DNA of 64,000 nucleotides from NCBI GenBank assembly GCA_964344145.1, contig CAYFME010000001.1, forward strand, positions 1 to 64,000. Direction: 5' to 3'. Below, piece by piece: positions 24,788 through 33,444 of this stretch; the stretch's first letter is position 1, and each line of letters begins with the position of its first letter. Under the pieces are notes generated by a model. It had not been told where the DNA came from. It ran no database searches and worked only from the letters and a program-made list of their open reading frames with translations. The translations under genes were made by a program, and so were the position numbers. Origin of the DNA: JABJOE01 sp964344145. Its GTDB lineage: Bacteria; Patescibacteriota; Patescibacteriia; UBA9934.

Positions 24788-25470
24788 TTGCCGGCATTAT
24801 TCAAGCTCGCATGGGGTCGACTCGTCTTGCCGGCAAGATGAACATGGAGATGCAGGGCGTTGCTCTTCTGACGTGGGTGCTGCGGCGTGTGAAGCGTGCA
24901 ACACGTCTGGACGATGTTGTCTTGGCACTGCCAGATACAGCTGAAAATGATGTGCTGCACGCCATTGGTGATGAGGAAGGGGTGCGCGTTGTGCGTGGTG
25001 ACGAGCAGGATGTGCTCGGTCGTTTTTTGAAGGCGGCATCGGTCGTGGGTGCGCAAACCATCGTGCGTATCTGTGCGGATAATCCATTGATCGCTCCCGA
25101 GGAGATTGATCGGCTCGTTCTTTTTTTTCAGAAGCATCCGTGTGACTACGCCTACAATCATATTCCGACAGATGATTACCCGGGACCGGACGGACTTGGC
25201 GCGGAAATAGTGACCCGCGCCGCCCTCGATGCGAGTGCCGCGAGCACGGATTCCGATGATCATGAACATGTCACGCGCTATGTGAAGAGGCATCCGGAAA
25301 CGTTCCGCCTGTTGGCAGCTCCTGCGCCGGCCGCCCTTCAGGGAATTCGTCATATGAAGTTTGATGTGGATACGCAGGCGGATTTCGATGATCTCACCGC
25401 ATTCACCTCTGGACTCACTCCACAAGCGACGCTTGAAGATATTATTGCGCAGGTACACGCAAACGCATGA
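24784..25470 (+). CDS. SpsF-like cytidylyltransferase
   Basis: A 228-residue nucleotidyltransferase of the SpsF/NeuA family that activates acidic sugars with CTP. The N terminus IIQARMGSTRLAGKM carries the nucleotide-binding loop, RICADNPLIAPEEID the metal Asp region, and MKFDVDTQADFDDL the C-terminal signature. It follows NeuB directly, so it probably makes the CMP-sugar of that product. Confidence 0.83.
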   Translation: MIAGIIQARMGSTRLAGKMNMEMQGVALLTWVLRRVKRATRLDDVVLALPDTAENDVLHAIGDEEGVRVVRGDEQDVLGRFLKAASVVGAQTIVRICADNPLIAPEEIDRLVLFFQKHPCDYAYNHIPTDDYPGPDGLGAEIVTRAALDASAASTDSDDHEHVTRYVKRHPETFRLLAAPAPAALQGIRHMKFDVDTQADFDDLTAFTSGLTPQATLEDIIAQVHANA

Positions 25471-27182
25471 GCACTATCCGATTTTTTCTTAACCTCCTCG
25501 AGCCATTTCGCCCCCTTGCGATTGTACTTTTCGTTGCCATCCTGTGCTCGGCATTGTTTGAGAGTATTGGGATCGCTATGCTGGTTCCGCTGTTTGAGAC
25601 GATTCTAAACGAAGGTGGGGAATCGCAACTGTCCAATGCCCTTGCGCCCGTGCTGCGATTGTTCGGTGCCCAGGAGAATGTTCCCGTTATTGCCGTGATC
25701 GTCCTGGTGATGTTTCTTGCAAAGAACGGGTTTCTTATTGCGACCGAATGGCTAAAGAGCAAGTTCATCTACCAGTTCCGCGCTTATTGGATGGAGCGCA
25801 TTCACGCTTACTATATGCGCATGCCATATGGGGAATTGGTGCAGAAAAAACAAGGAACACTTATCGATACGTTGATCACGGAAACAAATAAAGGGGCGAG
25901 CGGTTTAGTGAACTTGGTGCAGTTCGTGACCGGTGTGGTGATGGTGACGGTTTTTTACACATTGCTTTTACTTGCGCATCTGGAGATGACTCTGATTATG
26001 ACCGCTGTCGCGCTCGCGTTGTATTTTGGCGTCGTGCGCACGATGAAGCGGTACTCAAAGGCTGTGGGCAAACAAGAGATCTTTTTTCAGCAGTCGCTCC
26101 ATGAAGAGGCGGCAGAGAATATTCGTGCCACACGCCAAATTCGTACATTTGATCTGGAGGCCAGTGTGATCAGACGGTTTAACGAAACATTGCATGCGCT
26201 GACGAAAATGCTCATCCGCTGGGATGTTGTGCGCGCTATTCCCAAGCCCACCGCCGAAGCCATGATTGTTGTGCTCTTTGTTGGCGTTGTGATGTGGTTG
26301 CAGCAGTATGATCCGGCACTCATGCGCACGCTGGTGCCGACCCTTGGAGTGATTGTTATTGTGGCGCAGCGCCTCTTCAATCATTTAACACAGCTGATTG
26401 TCCATCGCATGGTGGTGATTAGCTTCATGCCAGTTTTCGATTTGTTGCAGCGCGAGTTACGCGGGTTTCATTCCCTTCCCCCAGATACGCAAAACGCACA
26501 AGCATGCACGCGTCTTTCCGACGACATTGCCTTTGCGGGGATGTGTTTTCAGTATCCGGGCAAGGAGCCACTCTTTGACAACGTGAGCTTCCAGATTCCC
26601 CACGGGAAAACGACCGCGCTGATTGGAGCATCCGGTTCAGGAAAATCAACTATTGCCGACCTGCTCTTGGGGCTTTATGCGCCAACGAGTGGTGCGATCC
26701 TTGTCAACGGAATTGATCTGGAAACGATTGCCCCCACAACATGGCGACGGATGATCGGATTTGTGAGTCAGGATAATTTTCTCTTTCACACGAGCATTGG
26801 CGAAAACATTCGCATCGGAACGCCCGAGGCGACGGACGAGGACATCCAGCGCGTGGCACGGCTCGCCAATGCCCATGATTTTATCACCCAGTTTCCCGAA
26901 GGATACGACACGATTGTTGGCGATGAAGGCGTGATGCTCTCGGGAGGACAGCGGCAGCGCATTGCGATCGCGCGTGCGTTGCTTCATAACCCTGACATCC
27001 TTATTTTTGATGAGGCGACGAGCGCGTTGGACTTGGAGACCGAGCGCGCCATTCAACAAGAGATCGGTGCGTTGGCAAAAGGCAAGACGGTGATCATCAT
27101 TACGCATCGTCAAGAGGTACTTGCACACGTGGACCGCATCATCCGCATTGTTGACGGCGCCGTGCACATAGAAGATGTATGA
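25467..27182 (+). CDS. ABC transporter, fused permease and ATPase (glycolipid flippase type)
   Basis: A 571-residue half transporter that should work as a homodimer. The first 310 residues hold about six membrane helices. The ATPase domain has Walker A GASGSGKST, the LSGGQRQR signature, Walker B ILIFDEATSALD and the H-loop TH. Architecture and context match MsbA/PglK-type exporters of lipid-linked oligosaccharides, so it is the likely flippase of the locus. It is coupled to both neighbours by 4-nt overlaps. Confidence 0.88.
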   Translation: MSTIRFFLNLLEPFRPLAIVLFVAILCSALFESIGIAMLVPLFETILNEGGESQLSNALAPVLRLFGAQENVPVIAVIVLVMFLAKNGFLIATEWLKSKFIYQFRAYWMERIHAYYMRMPYGELVQKKQGTLIDTLITETNKGASGLVNLVQFVTGVVMVTVFYTLLLLAHLEMTLIMTAVALALYFGVVRTMKRYSKAVGKQEIFFQQSLHEEAAENIRATRQIRTFDLEASVIRRFNETLHALTKMLIRWDVVRAIPKPTAEAMIVVLFVGVVMWLQQYDPALMRTLVPTLGVIVIVAQRLFNHLTQLIVHRMVVISFMPVFDLLQRELRGFHSLPPDTQNAQACTRLSDDIAFAGMCFQYPGKEPLFDNVSFQIPHGKTTALIGASGSGKSTIADLLLGLYAPTSGAILVNGIDLETIAPTTWRRMIGFVSQDNFLFHTSIGENIRIGTPEATDEDIQRVARLANAHDFITQFPEGYDTIVGDEGVMLSGGQRQRIAIARALLHNPDILIFDEATSALDLETERAIQQEIGALAKGKTVIIITHRQEVLAHVDRIIRIVDGAVHIEDV

Positions 27183-28663
27183 AGACGCGCGAGTTCACCG
27201 ATTATATTGCCGAGGATACACAGGTAACACGACTGATTTATGACACGCTCCTTGCGGCGTATCGAGAATCGAGTCGCGATAGATCCCCTGCGGAAAATAC
27301 ATTCGGTCTGTTTTTTTGCGAGGTGTTGAAACTCCTCACGGGGACGGTGCTGCGCGCGCGCGAGTTGGATCATGAACTCGTGTCGCAAGAGATGAAACGT
27401 CGCACGCTCACGCGATGGCCGTATATCGGCTACGGAGATTTGCTCCACGGGGTTTCTACGGAGAATAAAACATACGGCCGTACGCAAGGTATGCGTGCAC
27501 GACCGCGAGCGGTGCATCGCGGCGTCGAATGGCTCAGTACGCTGAGCGGTCTTTCAAAACGCAAAACCGTTGGGCTCATGAACACAGGGAATAATCGGGC
27601 CCTTGCGCGCGCCTGCTTGTCGCGCGGATACTCCATACGATTTCTCGATGCGCGTCCGATTGCCCACCGCATGCCCCATCTTGACATCGACCTAGACAAC
27701 ATAATGGCGGCGATCGATTCAGTGCATGCGCAAATCACCCTTCCTCTCGCGCCGGACGTATATAAAACGATTCTACGCCGCCATGTGGAAAGCATCGTTG
27801 AAAGCGGAATGCCGCGTCATCCCGGTGTTGATGTGCTCGTGCGCGGCTCCGGATCGGAATTCATGAATCGGGTGCTTTCTCACGTCGCAGCGCTGCACAA
27901 CATCCCCATTATCGATATTGTGCACGGCGAGGGATTCGGCATCTTAGATGAACATACGTTTGGTATTGGGGAACAGTATCTTGCTGACGCGGTCGTCGGC
28001 TACGGAGCGTTGTATGGCCAGCAGTCACAACAGTACTCACTCACACGGTATACGGATGATATGCCACAATACCTATCGACGAAGAGCGATACGCAGGCAG
28101 GTACAGGGCAACACGTCGAATCGCTTGATCTCGCTTCTCAAAAGAACGTGTTCTATTTTCCTACCTCACTTTCCGGAGATCGGTATCGATACGGGCCGTA
28201 TCGTGACATGCCGGACGCCTTGTATCTACAATGGCAGCAGCATCTCACCACCCTTTTTGATCCATTGTTTATCAAGGCACATCCAAAAGAGCGATTTCAT
28301 GAGGCGCTGCGCGACACGCATGCACAGTACATCACCGAGGATCTTCGTACGATGATTGACCGTGTGGAGGTGTTCATTTTCGACTATGTTTCCTCGGCGT
28401 TTTTCTTGGCAGCGGCAACAAACAAGCCGATCATTTTTCTTGATCTCGGATTGCGCAACATCGCGCCGCACGCGCGGAAGTTGATGCAAGAGCGGACGCA
28501 CTACATTGATGTCGCGGCGTTTGGACATCTCGATCGCTCCACTCTCCTTCATGCGCTCGCCGATATACAGGAGAAAAAACACGCATTAACACATGCATGT
28601 ATCACAGACAGTACAGCGAGTGGACGTTTAGAAACCATTTTTCAATTGGTGGAAGCATTATGA
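27179..28663 (+). CDS. GT-B-like surface carbohydrate protein
   Basis: A 494-residue soluble protein. The C-terminal half (FYFPTSLSG, FIKAHPKERFHEAL, VFIFDYVSSAFFLAAATNKPIIFLD) resembles the donor-binding half of CDP-glycerol glycerophosphotransferase and polysialyltransferase-like enzymes. IVHGEGFGI in the middle recalls the QHG motif of that group. It probably transfers a phosphopolyol or an acidic sugar, but this cannot be fixed from sequence. Its start overlaps the ABC gene by 4 nt. Confidence 0.6.
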   Translation: MKTREFTDYIAEDTQVTRLIYDTLLAAYRESSRDRSPAENTFGLFFCEVLKLLTGTVLRARELDHELVSQEMKRRTLTRWPYIGYGDLLHGVSTENKTYGRTQGMRARPRAVHRGVEWLSTLSGLSKRKTVGLMNTGNNRALARACLSRGYSIRFLDARPIAHRMPHLDIDLDNIMAAIDSVHAQITLPLAPDVYKTILRRHVESIVESGMPRHPGVDVLVRGSGSEFMNRVLSHVAALHNIPIIDIVHGEGFGILDEHTFGIGEQYLADAVVGYGALYGQQSQQYSLTRYTDDMPQYLSTKSDTQAGTGQHVESLDLASQKNVFYFPTSLSGDRYRYGPYRDMPDALYLQWQQHLTTLFDPLFIKAHPKERFHEALRDTHAQYITEDLRTMIDRVEVFIFDYVSSAFFLAAATNKPIIFLDLGLRNIAPHARKLMQERTHYIDVAAFGHLDRSTLLHALADIQEKKHALTHACITDSTASGRLETIFQLVEAL

Positions 28664-29742
28664 CGGTAAACGTACAGGATGATATTCCATTGCTTGATGC
28701 GCTCATGCAGGACATGGAGCGTTATCCTGCGCATCAACCCACGAATTTCTGGAAGCCCTATGTGGCGCGCATTGATCATGCCATCCGTCAGGACGGTCTG
28801 TCCGCTTTTCGCAGCAATCGCGCCATTATCAAAGGCTATGAGTACACGACGCTTCCGGGGGAGAACCCGATGCGGCGTAATCGCTTCGCGCGCTTTGCGG
28901 ACACATGCATGCGCGTACCACCACTTTCCTTGCTGCGTAAACCATATCAAGACATGTTCTACAAACTGCAAGAGCAGGTGCGAGAGGGTATCGCGCGGGA
29001 GTATCGATTGCTCTATCAGTACTGCGCAACCGAGCCTCGGATGCGAACGATTTTGAAGGCGGTGCACGAGCAGGGGGTGGGCGATCCGGTCACGATTTCG
29101 ATAGACGAACGGGCGTACTCAGAGAATTTGCTCAATCATATCCCCGCGGTGTCGCTCATGACCACGGTACGTCCGCTTGCACAGACGAAACGTATCCTCG
29201 AGATTGGCGGCGGGTACGGTGTGTTTGCACAGATCATCACGCGATTGCAGCAGGATGTACTCGACTATCTTGTCATGGTCGATATCCCTCCGGTGCTGTA
29301 TGTTGCTACGCAATATCTTAAAGCCCTTTTTCCTGATCGCGTACTTGATTATCGCGCCGTGCGTGATGTGCAGACCATTGATGCGCGCATGTTGCAAGGA
29401 AAGATTTTGCTGATCCCGCCATGGATGCTGGAGCGCCTTGCGTGCGATTTTGACCTTCTGTGGAGTGTGGGGGCATTTCAAGAGATGGAAAAAGATCGCG
29501 TGGAGATGTACCTCGATCAGGGGGCAAAGCGGTGTGCTTCCATCTTCACGTCAGGCCTTATTCGTGGGCATGCGCCGGGTGCGGGCGGGCAGCGCGAGCC
29601 CATTGCGTTCGATTGGATTGTTGATGCCATTTGCGCGCGTGGGTATACTCATGTACCGCTTCCTTCCGATGTCCCGGAACGCACTGCCCTGCGCGCGTGC
29701 GTAGCGAACTACGATTTTGGCTATTTTGAAAAGGTAACTTAA
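28660..29742 (+). CDS. Putative sugar O-methyltransferase
   Basis: A 360-residue protein with a class I SAM-binding motif ILEIGGGYGVFAQII near residue 182 and an N-terminal helical region with NFWKPYVARIDHAI. It resembles the putative sugar O-methyltransferase family found in surface glycan clusters. The start at 28660 (ATGA overlap with the upstream stop) was chosen over an upstream in-frame ATG at 28597 deep in the previous gene. Confidence 0.72.
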   Translation: MTVNVQDDIPLLDALMQDMERYPAHQPTNFWKPYVARIDHAIRQDGLSAFRSNRAIIKGYEYTTLPGENPMRRNRFARFADTCMRVPPLSLLRKPYQDMFYKLQEQVREGIAREYRLLYQYCATEPRMRTILKAVHEQGVGDPVTISIDERAYSENLLNHIPAVSLMTTVRPLAQTKRILEIGGGYGVFAQIITRLQQDVLDYLVMVDIPPVLYVATQYLKALFPDRVLDYRAVRDVQTIDARMLQGKILLIPPWMLERLACDFDLLWSVGAFQEMEKDRVEMYLDQGAKRCASIFTSGLIRGHAPGAGGQREPIAFDWIVDAICARGYTHVPLPSDVPERTALRACVANYDFGYFEKVT

Positions 29743-29756
29743 TTCCGAATTGCATT

Positions 29757-30524
29757 ATGGAAACACCAAAGCAACATGATGTCGTGTGGGACGAGCAAAA
29801 AATTGCAGATTATTGGAATATTTGGGGAAACTTGAAACCAAAGAGTCCTTGGTTTGGCGAAAAAGCCGGTACGTGGATAAGGAAAGAGGTAGAAGAACTA
29901 AGGCCACATTTTAGCGGGAAGTCCCCTAAGGTGTTGGACATTGGTTGCGGTTCCGGCGTTCTTTTGCACAAGACGTTTGCTCCAATGGGATTTGATTGTT
30001 ATGGGGTCGACCTTTCACCGGAGCGCATGGAGCGCGCGCGCCGAGACTATCCGGAGATGACCTTTGCCGTCGGATCGATGAAGTCGTCGCCGTTTCCGGA
30101 TGATACCTTCGATCTGGTGGTTTCCACGCAAATGGTAGAGCATTTGCTTGATGATGATCTTGAGCCCTCGTTTGCAGAGATGTCGCGCCTTGTAAAACCG
30201 GGCGGGCTCGTGATGATTACGACGCGATATGATGAAGACATGAGCCAGGGGCATAACGTCTGTCCGGATTGTCACGCCGTCTATCGTTACTCGCAGCACT
30301 TGCAATCGTTTGACATTCCGCGCATGACTGCCCTACTTGAGGGTGTGGGTCTTTCCCCATTGATCGTGAAACGGAGTCGTTGCCGGGATCATTTGCGCGA
30401 CATGATCCCACAGCGTCGCATCCCGCTCGTTCGTCATTTAGGCCCCCTGTTGTATTGGCTGTTTGCCGATAAGCTGGATCGCGAGATGGGAAAGTATCTT
30501 TACGCGGTAGGGAAGAAGGAATAG
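29757..30524 (+). CDS. Class I SAM-dependent methyltransferase
   Basis: A 255-residue enzyme with VLDIGCGSGVLLHKTF (SAM motif I), YGVDLSPERMERAR (motif II) and VVSTQMVEHLLDD (motif IV). The layout resembles UbiG/Coq3-type O-methyltransferases, but the locus suggests a sugar or lipid substrate. A possible metal site HNVCPDCHAVYRYSQH lies near residue 163. It is the last gene of this run; the hairpin of cassette C7 starts 8 nt after the stop. Confidence 0.82.
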   Translation: METPKQHDVVWDEQKIADYWNIWGNLKPKSPWFGEKAGTWIRKEVEELRPHFSGKSPKVLDIGCGSGVLLHKTFAPMGFDCYGVDLSPERMERARRDYPEMTFAVGSMKSSPFPDDTFDLVVSTQMVEHLLDDDLEPSFAEMSRLVKPGGLVMITTRYDEDMSQGHNVCPDCHAVYRYSQHLQSFDIPRMTALLEGVGLSPLIVKRSRCRDHLRDMIPQRRIPLVRHLGPLLYWLFADKLDREMGKYLYAVGKKE

Positions 30525-30531
30525 AAACAGA

Positions 30532-30560
30532 AGACCCCGCACCGGACAGGTGACGGGGTC
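30532..30560 (-). terminator. GC hairpin ending cassette C7
   Basis: Arms GACCCCG and CGGGGTC around an inner ACC/GGT. Read on the - strand, TTCTGTTTCT follows. It sits between the convergent methyltransferase (+) and C7 (-) and may serve both. Confidence 0.65.
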
Positions 30561-30664
30561 ACTCTGTCGATGCGGGGTAGTTCACCCAGCGCCCTGCGTG
30601 GTGCGGGGGCTGCACCCCGGAGGCGGGCACGAGATGCGATTTCTGTGGGATGCGGTTGAGGTTG

Positions 30665-30901
30665 TCACGCGCTGGTGGACGTGTTCTGGCTTCGCATCAG
30701 GTTCTGCCTCGCTCGGCGCATGATCACGACCAGCGCGGGCATGACGATGCACAAGATGGCGAAGATGGCGACGGAGGTCTTGGGGTGCGGTGAGCCGGGG
30801 ATCGCAGCCGCCGACAGGAGGAGGATGAGAATAGCACCAAACCAGCTCACGCCCTCTCCGACCTTGGCCCAGAAGATCTCACGCTTGAAATAGTCCCCCA
30901 T
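30665..30901 (-). CDS. Small two-helix membrane protein (cassette C7, second gene)
   Basis: A 78-residue protein with two predicted membrane helices (about 18-36 and 43-61: WFGAILILLLSAAAIPG and SVAIFAILCIVMPALVVIM) and a basic tail MRRARQNLMR. AGGAGG precedes the ATG, which overlaps the stop of the upstream gene (TGATG), so the two are translationally coupled and may form a complex. No family is recognised. About 100 nt without a gene follow before the hairpin. Confidence 0.75.
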   Translation of the reverse strand: MGDYFKREIFWAKVGEGVSWFGAILILLLSAAAIPGSPHPKTSVAIFAILCIVMPALVVIMRRARQNLMRSQNTSTSA

Positions 30902-31239
30902 CACTTTACCTCCTGCTGGATTTTCGACTCCGTCTTGTGCAGGTGGGCGAAGATCTTGTAGAAGAGCCAGCACATGAGCGCCATGGGGATGCCCAGCAGC
31001 GTCGCGCCGAACGCCTCGAGGACGTTGCCGGCTAGAAGGGGCGACACCGCGAAGCAGCACATCGCGCTGAAGTAGATCGTCTTGTTGAAGACCATCAGGG
31101 TCATGACGTTCCCGGACTGCTCCGGGTAGGTGCACTGCAGGTAGTAGCGCACCGTGTTCCAGTTGAGCAGGTTGTAGACCACCCCGATGAACAGGGCGAC
31201 CGCTCCGATGTAGAGCGTGATGGGAAGTGGCAGATCCAT
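30901..31239 (-). CDS. Three-helix membrane protein (cassette C7, first gene)
   Basis: A 112-residue protein with three predicted helices (about 7-25, 47-70, 76-95) and a charged C terminus KTESKIQQEVK. Four cysteines lie in or near the membrane parts (QCTYPEQ, MCCFAV, CWLF). I do not recognise it. GGAGAA precedes the ATG and overlaps a perfect 12-bp palindrome CCAGTCGACTGG (31248-31259), which could hide the ribosome site. GC-ending codons mark it as part of the cassette family; this is the only cassette with two genes. Confidence 0.75.
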   Translation of the reverse strand: MDLPLPITLYIGAVALFIGVVYNLLNWNTVRYYLQCTYPEQSGNVMTLMVFNKTIYFSAMCCFAVSPLLAGNVLEAFGATLLGIPMALMCWLFYKIFAHLHKTESKIQQEVK

Positions 31240-31278
31240 GGCTTTCTCCAGTCGACTGGGTGAAGTTGCCGACGTGTC

Positions 31279-31320
31279 AAACTAGCATACAATGGCTCTG
31301 CCGTCAACCAGCTGTTGACG
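31279..31320. promoter_or_regulatory. Promoter of cassette C7 with inverted -35 repeat
   Basis: On the - strand TTGACG (31302-31307), a 17-nt spacer, TAGTTT (31279-31284). The -35 is one arm of the inverted repeat CGTCAAC-cagct-GTTGACG (31302-31320), whose other arm could be a -35 for the rightward toxin-antitoxin pair. Confidence 0.6.
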
Positions 31321-31388
31321 TGAGGCCATTTTTCTGTTAACCATCCTCTCTCAATTACATGATTATGCTATCATTTAGCAAAAGGGAT

Positions 31389-31925
31389 ATGAGTAACGTT
31401 TGTAACGATAAATTTAAGAATCTTGTCCTCTACGTCCTATCTCACGAAGATTATAGGGAGGGAGGTATTAAGAAGTTGAATAAACTCCTGTACTTTATTG
31501 ATTTCTATTTTTACAGAGACCACGAGGAGCTCATCTCGAACGTAGACTACGCAAAGGCAGACATGGGGCCTGTGGTTGACGGGTATAAGACTATTTTCAG
31601 TGCATTAGCCGAAGATGGCGTGATTGAGCAGGTGTCGAACGTGGGCTTTGTGGCGTATAAGGCGAACCAAGCACCAGATTTGAGTGATTTTTCTTCAGAT
31701 GAGATCGCCCACATCGGACGAGTACTCGATCAGTATGGGAAACTTTCTGGAAGTGACTTGGAGTTAATCTCTCATCAGCAGCAACCGTGGGTGCTTACTG
31801 AAAGCATGGGAGATAAGATTGATCCTGATTTAGCACTCTTAATTGCAGATAGTGATAATGAAGATGTGGAAGTTCAAAATCAGGATTTGAAGAACGAACT
31901 GATTGATCTTGCAAATTCTGTGTAG
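31389..31925 (+). CDS. Panacea-domain (SocA-like) antitoxin
   Basis: A 178-residue protein. Residues 5-120 match the Panacea/SocA-like domain (DUF4065): LVLYVLSHED, KLNKLLYFIDFYFYRDHEE and DYAKADMGPVVDGYK. This domain is known as the antitoxin part of many type II toxin-antitoxin pairs. A toxin-like gene follows after 3 nt, which fits. The ATG at 31389 is preferred because it follows AAAGGG; in-frame ATGs at 31359 and 31365 would add up to 10 residues. Confidence 0.8.
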   Translation: MSNVCNDKFKNLVLYVLSHEDYREGGIKKLNKLLYFIDFYFYRDHEELISNVDYAKADMGPVVDGYKTIFSALAEDGVIEQVSNVGFVAYKANQAPDLSDFSSDEIAHIGRVLDQYGKLSGSDLELISHQQQPWVLTESMGDKIDPDLALLIADSDNEDVEVQNQDLKNELIDLANSV

Positions 31926-31928
31926 CCT

Positions 31929-32258
31929 ATGGCTAAAATTACGGTTGAAGTCCTGGAGTCGCTACAAAAGGAGGTAGATAAAGGTGGTCCGAAAATCAAG
32001 AAATTATTCGAAAAACAAAAACGATTCATGGAAATGAATCCCAACTATCCATCACTGGGACGAACCAAGCTGCAGGGCGTCTTTGACAAATATGGTGATC
32101 CACTTTGGGAAATTCGTTTGAACAAAAAGGACAGAATCGTATTTGTGGAAAGAAACAGCGGCGAAAGAGTCATCTGGTTGAAGATTGTTGACCACGATTC
32201 ACTCGTCAGAAAGAACACGATTCATGCAAAAGGAAACTATAAAGACACCCCTTGCTGA
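31929..32258 (+). CDS. RelE/HigB-like toxin
   Basis: A 109-residue basic protein with the order of elements of RelE/HigB-type mRNA interferases: helical start, then GRTKLQGVFDKYGDPLWEIRLNKKDRIVFVE and VIWLKIVDHDSLVRK. Trp-Glu-Ile-Arg followed by a basic Arg strand is typical of this fold. It sits 3 nt after the Panacea gene, so the pair is most likely a toxin-antitoxin module. A T-rich run directly follows the stop. Confidence 0.7.
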   Translation: MAKITVEVLESLQKEVDKGGPKIKKLFEKQKRFMEMNPNYPSLGRTKLQGVFDKYGDPLWEIRLNKKDRIVFVERNSGERVIWLKIVDHDSLVRKNTIHAKGNYKDTPC

Positions 32259-32263
32259 TTTTT

Positions 32264-33322
32264 TTAACTCTTTTTCGCAACAATCCGCAAGACATCACGA
32301 TTCGGTCCGTACTGGAAATCAGGATGCTGTAATAATGTGTAGAAATCGGGCGCGCGGTGTTTTGCAAGCATCGTAAGCCAGCCGCGCGTTGCGCGCTGTC
32401 CAAGCACCATACGGCTCGCGTTTAAGATCAACTGTTTCTTTTGCTGGCGGGCATGCGTTCTTTTAAGATTCGCATGCGTTGTTTTTGACGAGTGCACTCC
32501 CTCTTTAACGTCCGTGGTCATTTCTTGCGCCGCCGCCGTGGATTCGAGGGATCGTACCGTGCGCTTCACATCTTCTTGTTTGCCCGCGCTGCCGATAAAT
32601 TGTGTTTCCAAGCCGGCGTTTGCGCAGACGCGCTCGAGTGATTCCATGCTGAAGAAGGAGAGGTGGGGAATTGAGTAATACTGATAGCGTGTCAGATCTT
32701 CATTTGGGACTTCGCAAATAAAGATACCGCCTGGTGCGAGGAGCCGTGCCACATGCGCGACAATCCCCGGAACATCGTGTGCATTGAAATGCTCCAGCGA
32801 GTGGGACATGACAATCACGCGAAACGTATTGTCCGGAAGCTCGGCAATGGGCTCCGGACCGAACAATTGAGGAACAATCGTTGCGCCAAGTTTTTGTAGT
32901 CGAGGATGAGCGTCTTCCTGCGGCTCAACCGCCCAATACTCCATCGGCACATTAAGGCGCGTACATGTATGGAAGAAGTGCCCGGGACCAGGACCGATAT
33001 CCAAAAGTTTATCCGTTGGTTTTGGATCAACATACTGGCGCATGAGCAGTACCTGCGCGAGCGCGCGCGGCTCAAAGTGAAATGGATTGCCAACATTCAA
33101 GAGGGGATTTTTCCCCCCTTTCATGGCTCTGCCGGTGTAGGCTTTTGTGTAGAAGGCATCGAGGTCCTCCTCTGCAATGCGCTCCCCGCCGAAGCTAAAC
33201 CGACAGTTGTTGCACGAATAGATGCTCAGCTGACGAAAGGAGGACGGCATGTCCATGGTGCCGGTGTAGTAGTCTCTTTTCCTCTCCGTATTTGTTGGCG
33301 TGGTACAGATGGGGCAGTTCAT
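32264..33322 (-). CDS. SAM-dependent methyltransferase with zinc ribbon
   Basis: A 352-residue protein. Two CxxC pairs near the N terminus (MNCPICTTPTN and YSCNNCRF) form a zinc knuckle; LLDIGPGPGHFFHTC is SAM motif I and VIVMSHSLEHFN motif IV. A basic helical tail ends the protein. The family is common in glycan loci. The start at 33322 was chosen because it precedes the zinc motif and GGAG lies upstream; an extended -10 (TGCTATACT, 33352-33357) gives a short leader. It is the only gene on the - strand within the main locus apart from C7, and converges on the toxin gene. Confidence 0.8.
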   Translation of the reverse strand: MNCPICTTPTNTERKRDYYTGTMDMPSSFRQLSIYSCNNCRFSFGGERIAEEDLDAFYTKAYTGRAMKGGKNPLLNVGNPFHFEPRALAQVLLMRQYVDPKPTDKLLDIGPGPGHFFHTCTRLNVPMEYWAVEPQEDAHPRLQKLGATIVPQLFGPEPIAELPDNTFRVIVMSHSLEHFNAHDVPGIVAHVARLLAPGGIFICEVPNEDLTRYQYYSIPHLSFFSMESLERVCANAGLETQFIGSAGKQEDVKRTVRSLESTAAAQEMTTDVKEGVHSSKTTHANLKRTHARQQKKQLILNASRMVLGQRATRGWLTMLAKHRAPDFYTLLQHPDFQYGPNRDVLRIVAKKS

Positions 33323-33400
33323 GGGAATCTCCGTATTATGAATGCTGGGAGAGTATAGCAACAGGACGGAGACCATGGCAATACTCCTGTTTCAGAACAA

Positions 33401-33428
33401 TTGACAGGCTTTCTTTGTATGCTACCAT
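33401..33428 (+). promoter_or_regulatory. Promoter of the FAD/NeuB fusion operon
   Basis: TTGACA (33401-33406), a 16-nt spacer, TACCAT (33423-33428). It should drive the block of genes up to the next promoter near 49.9 kb. Confidence 0.5.
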
Positions 33429-33444
33429 CGAATCCACAATACCT

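Noticed and set aside
30541..30664. Extra small gene between C7 and its hairpin
   Set aside because: No frame with a ribosome site and sensible composition was seen; I regard it as an untranslated 3' end.
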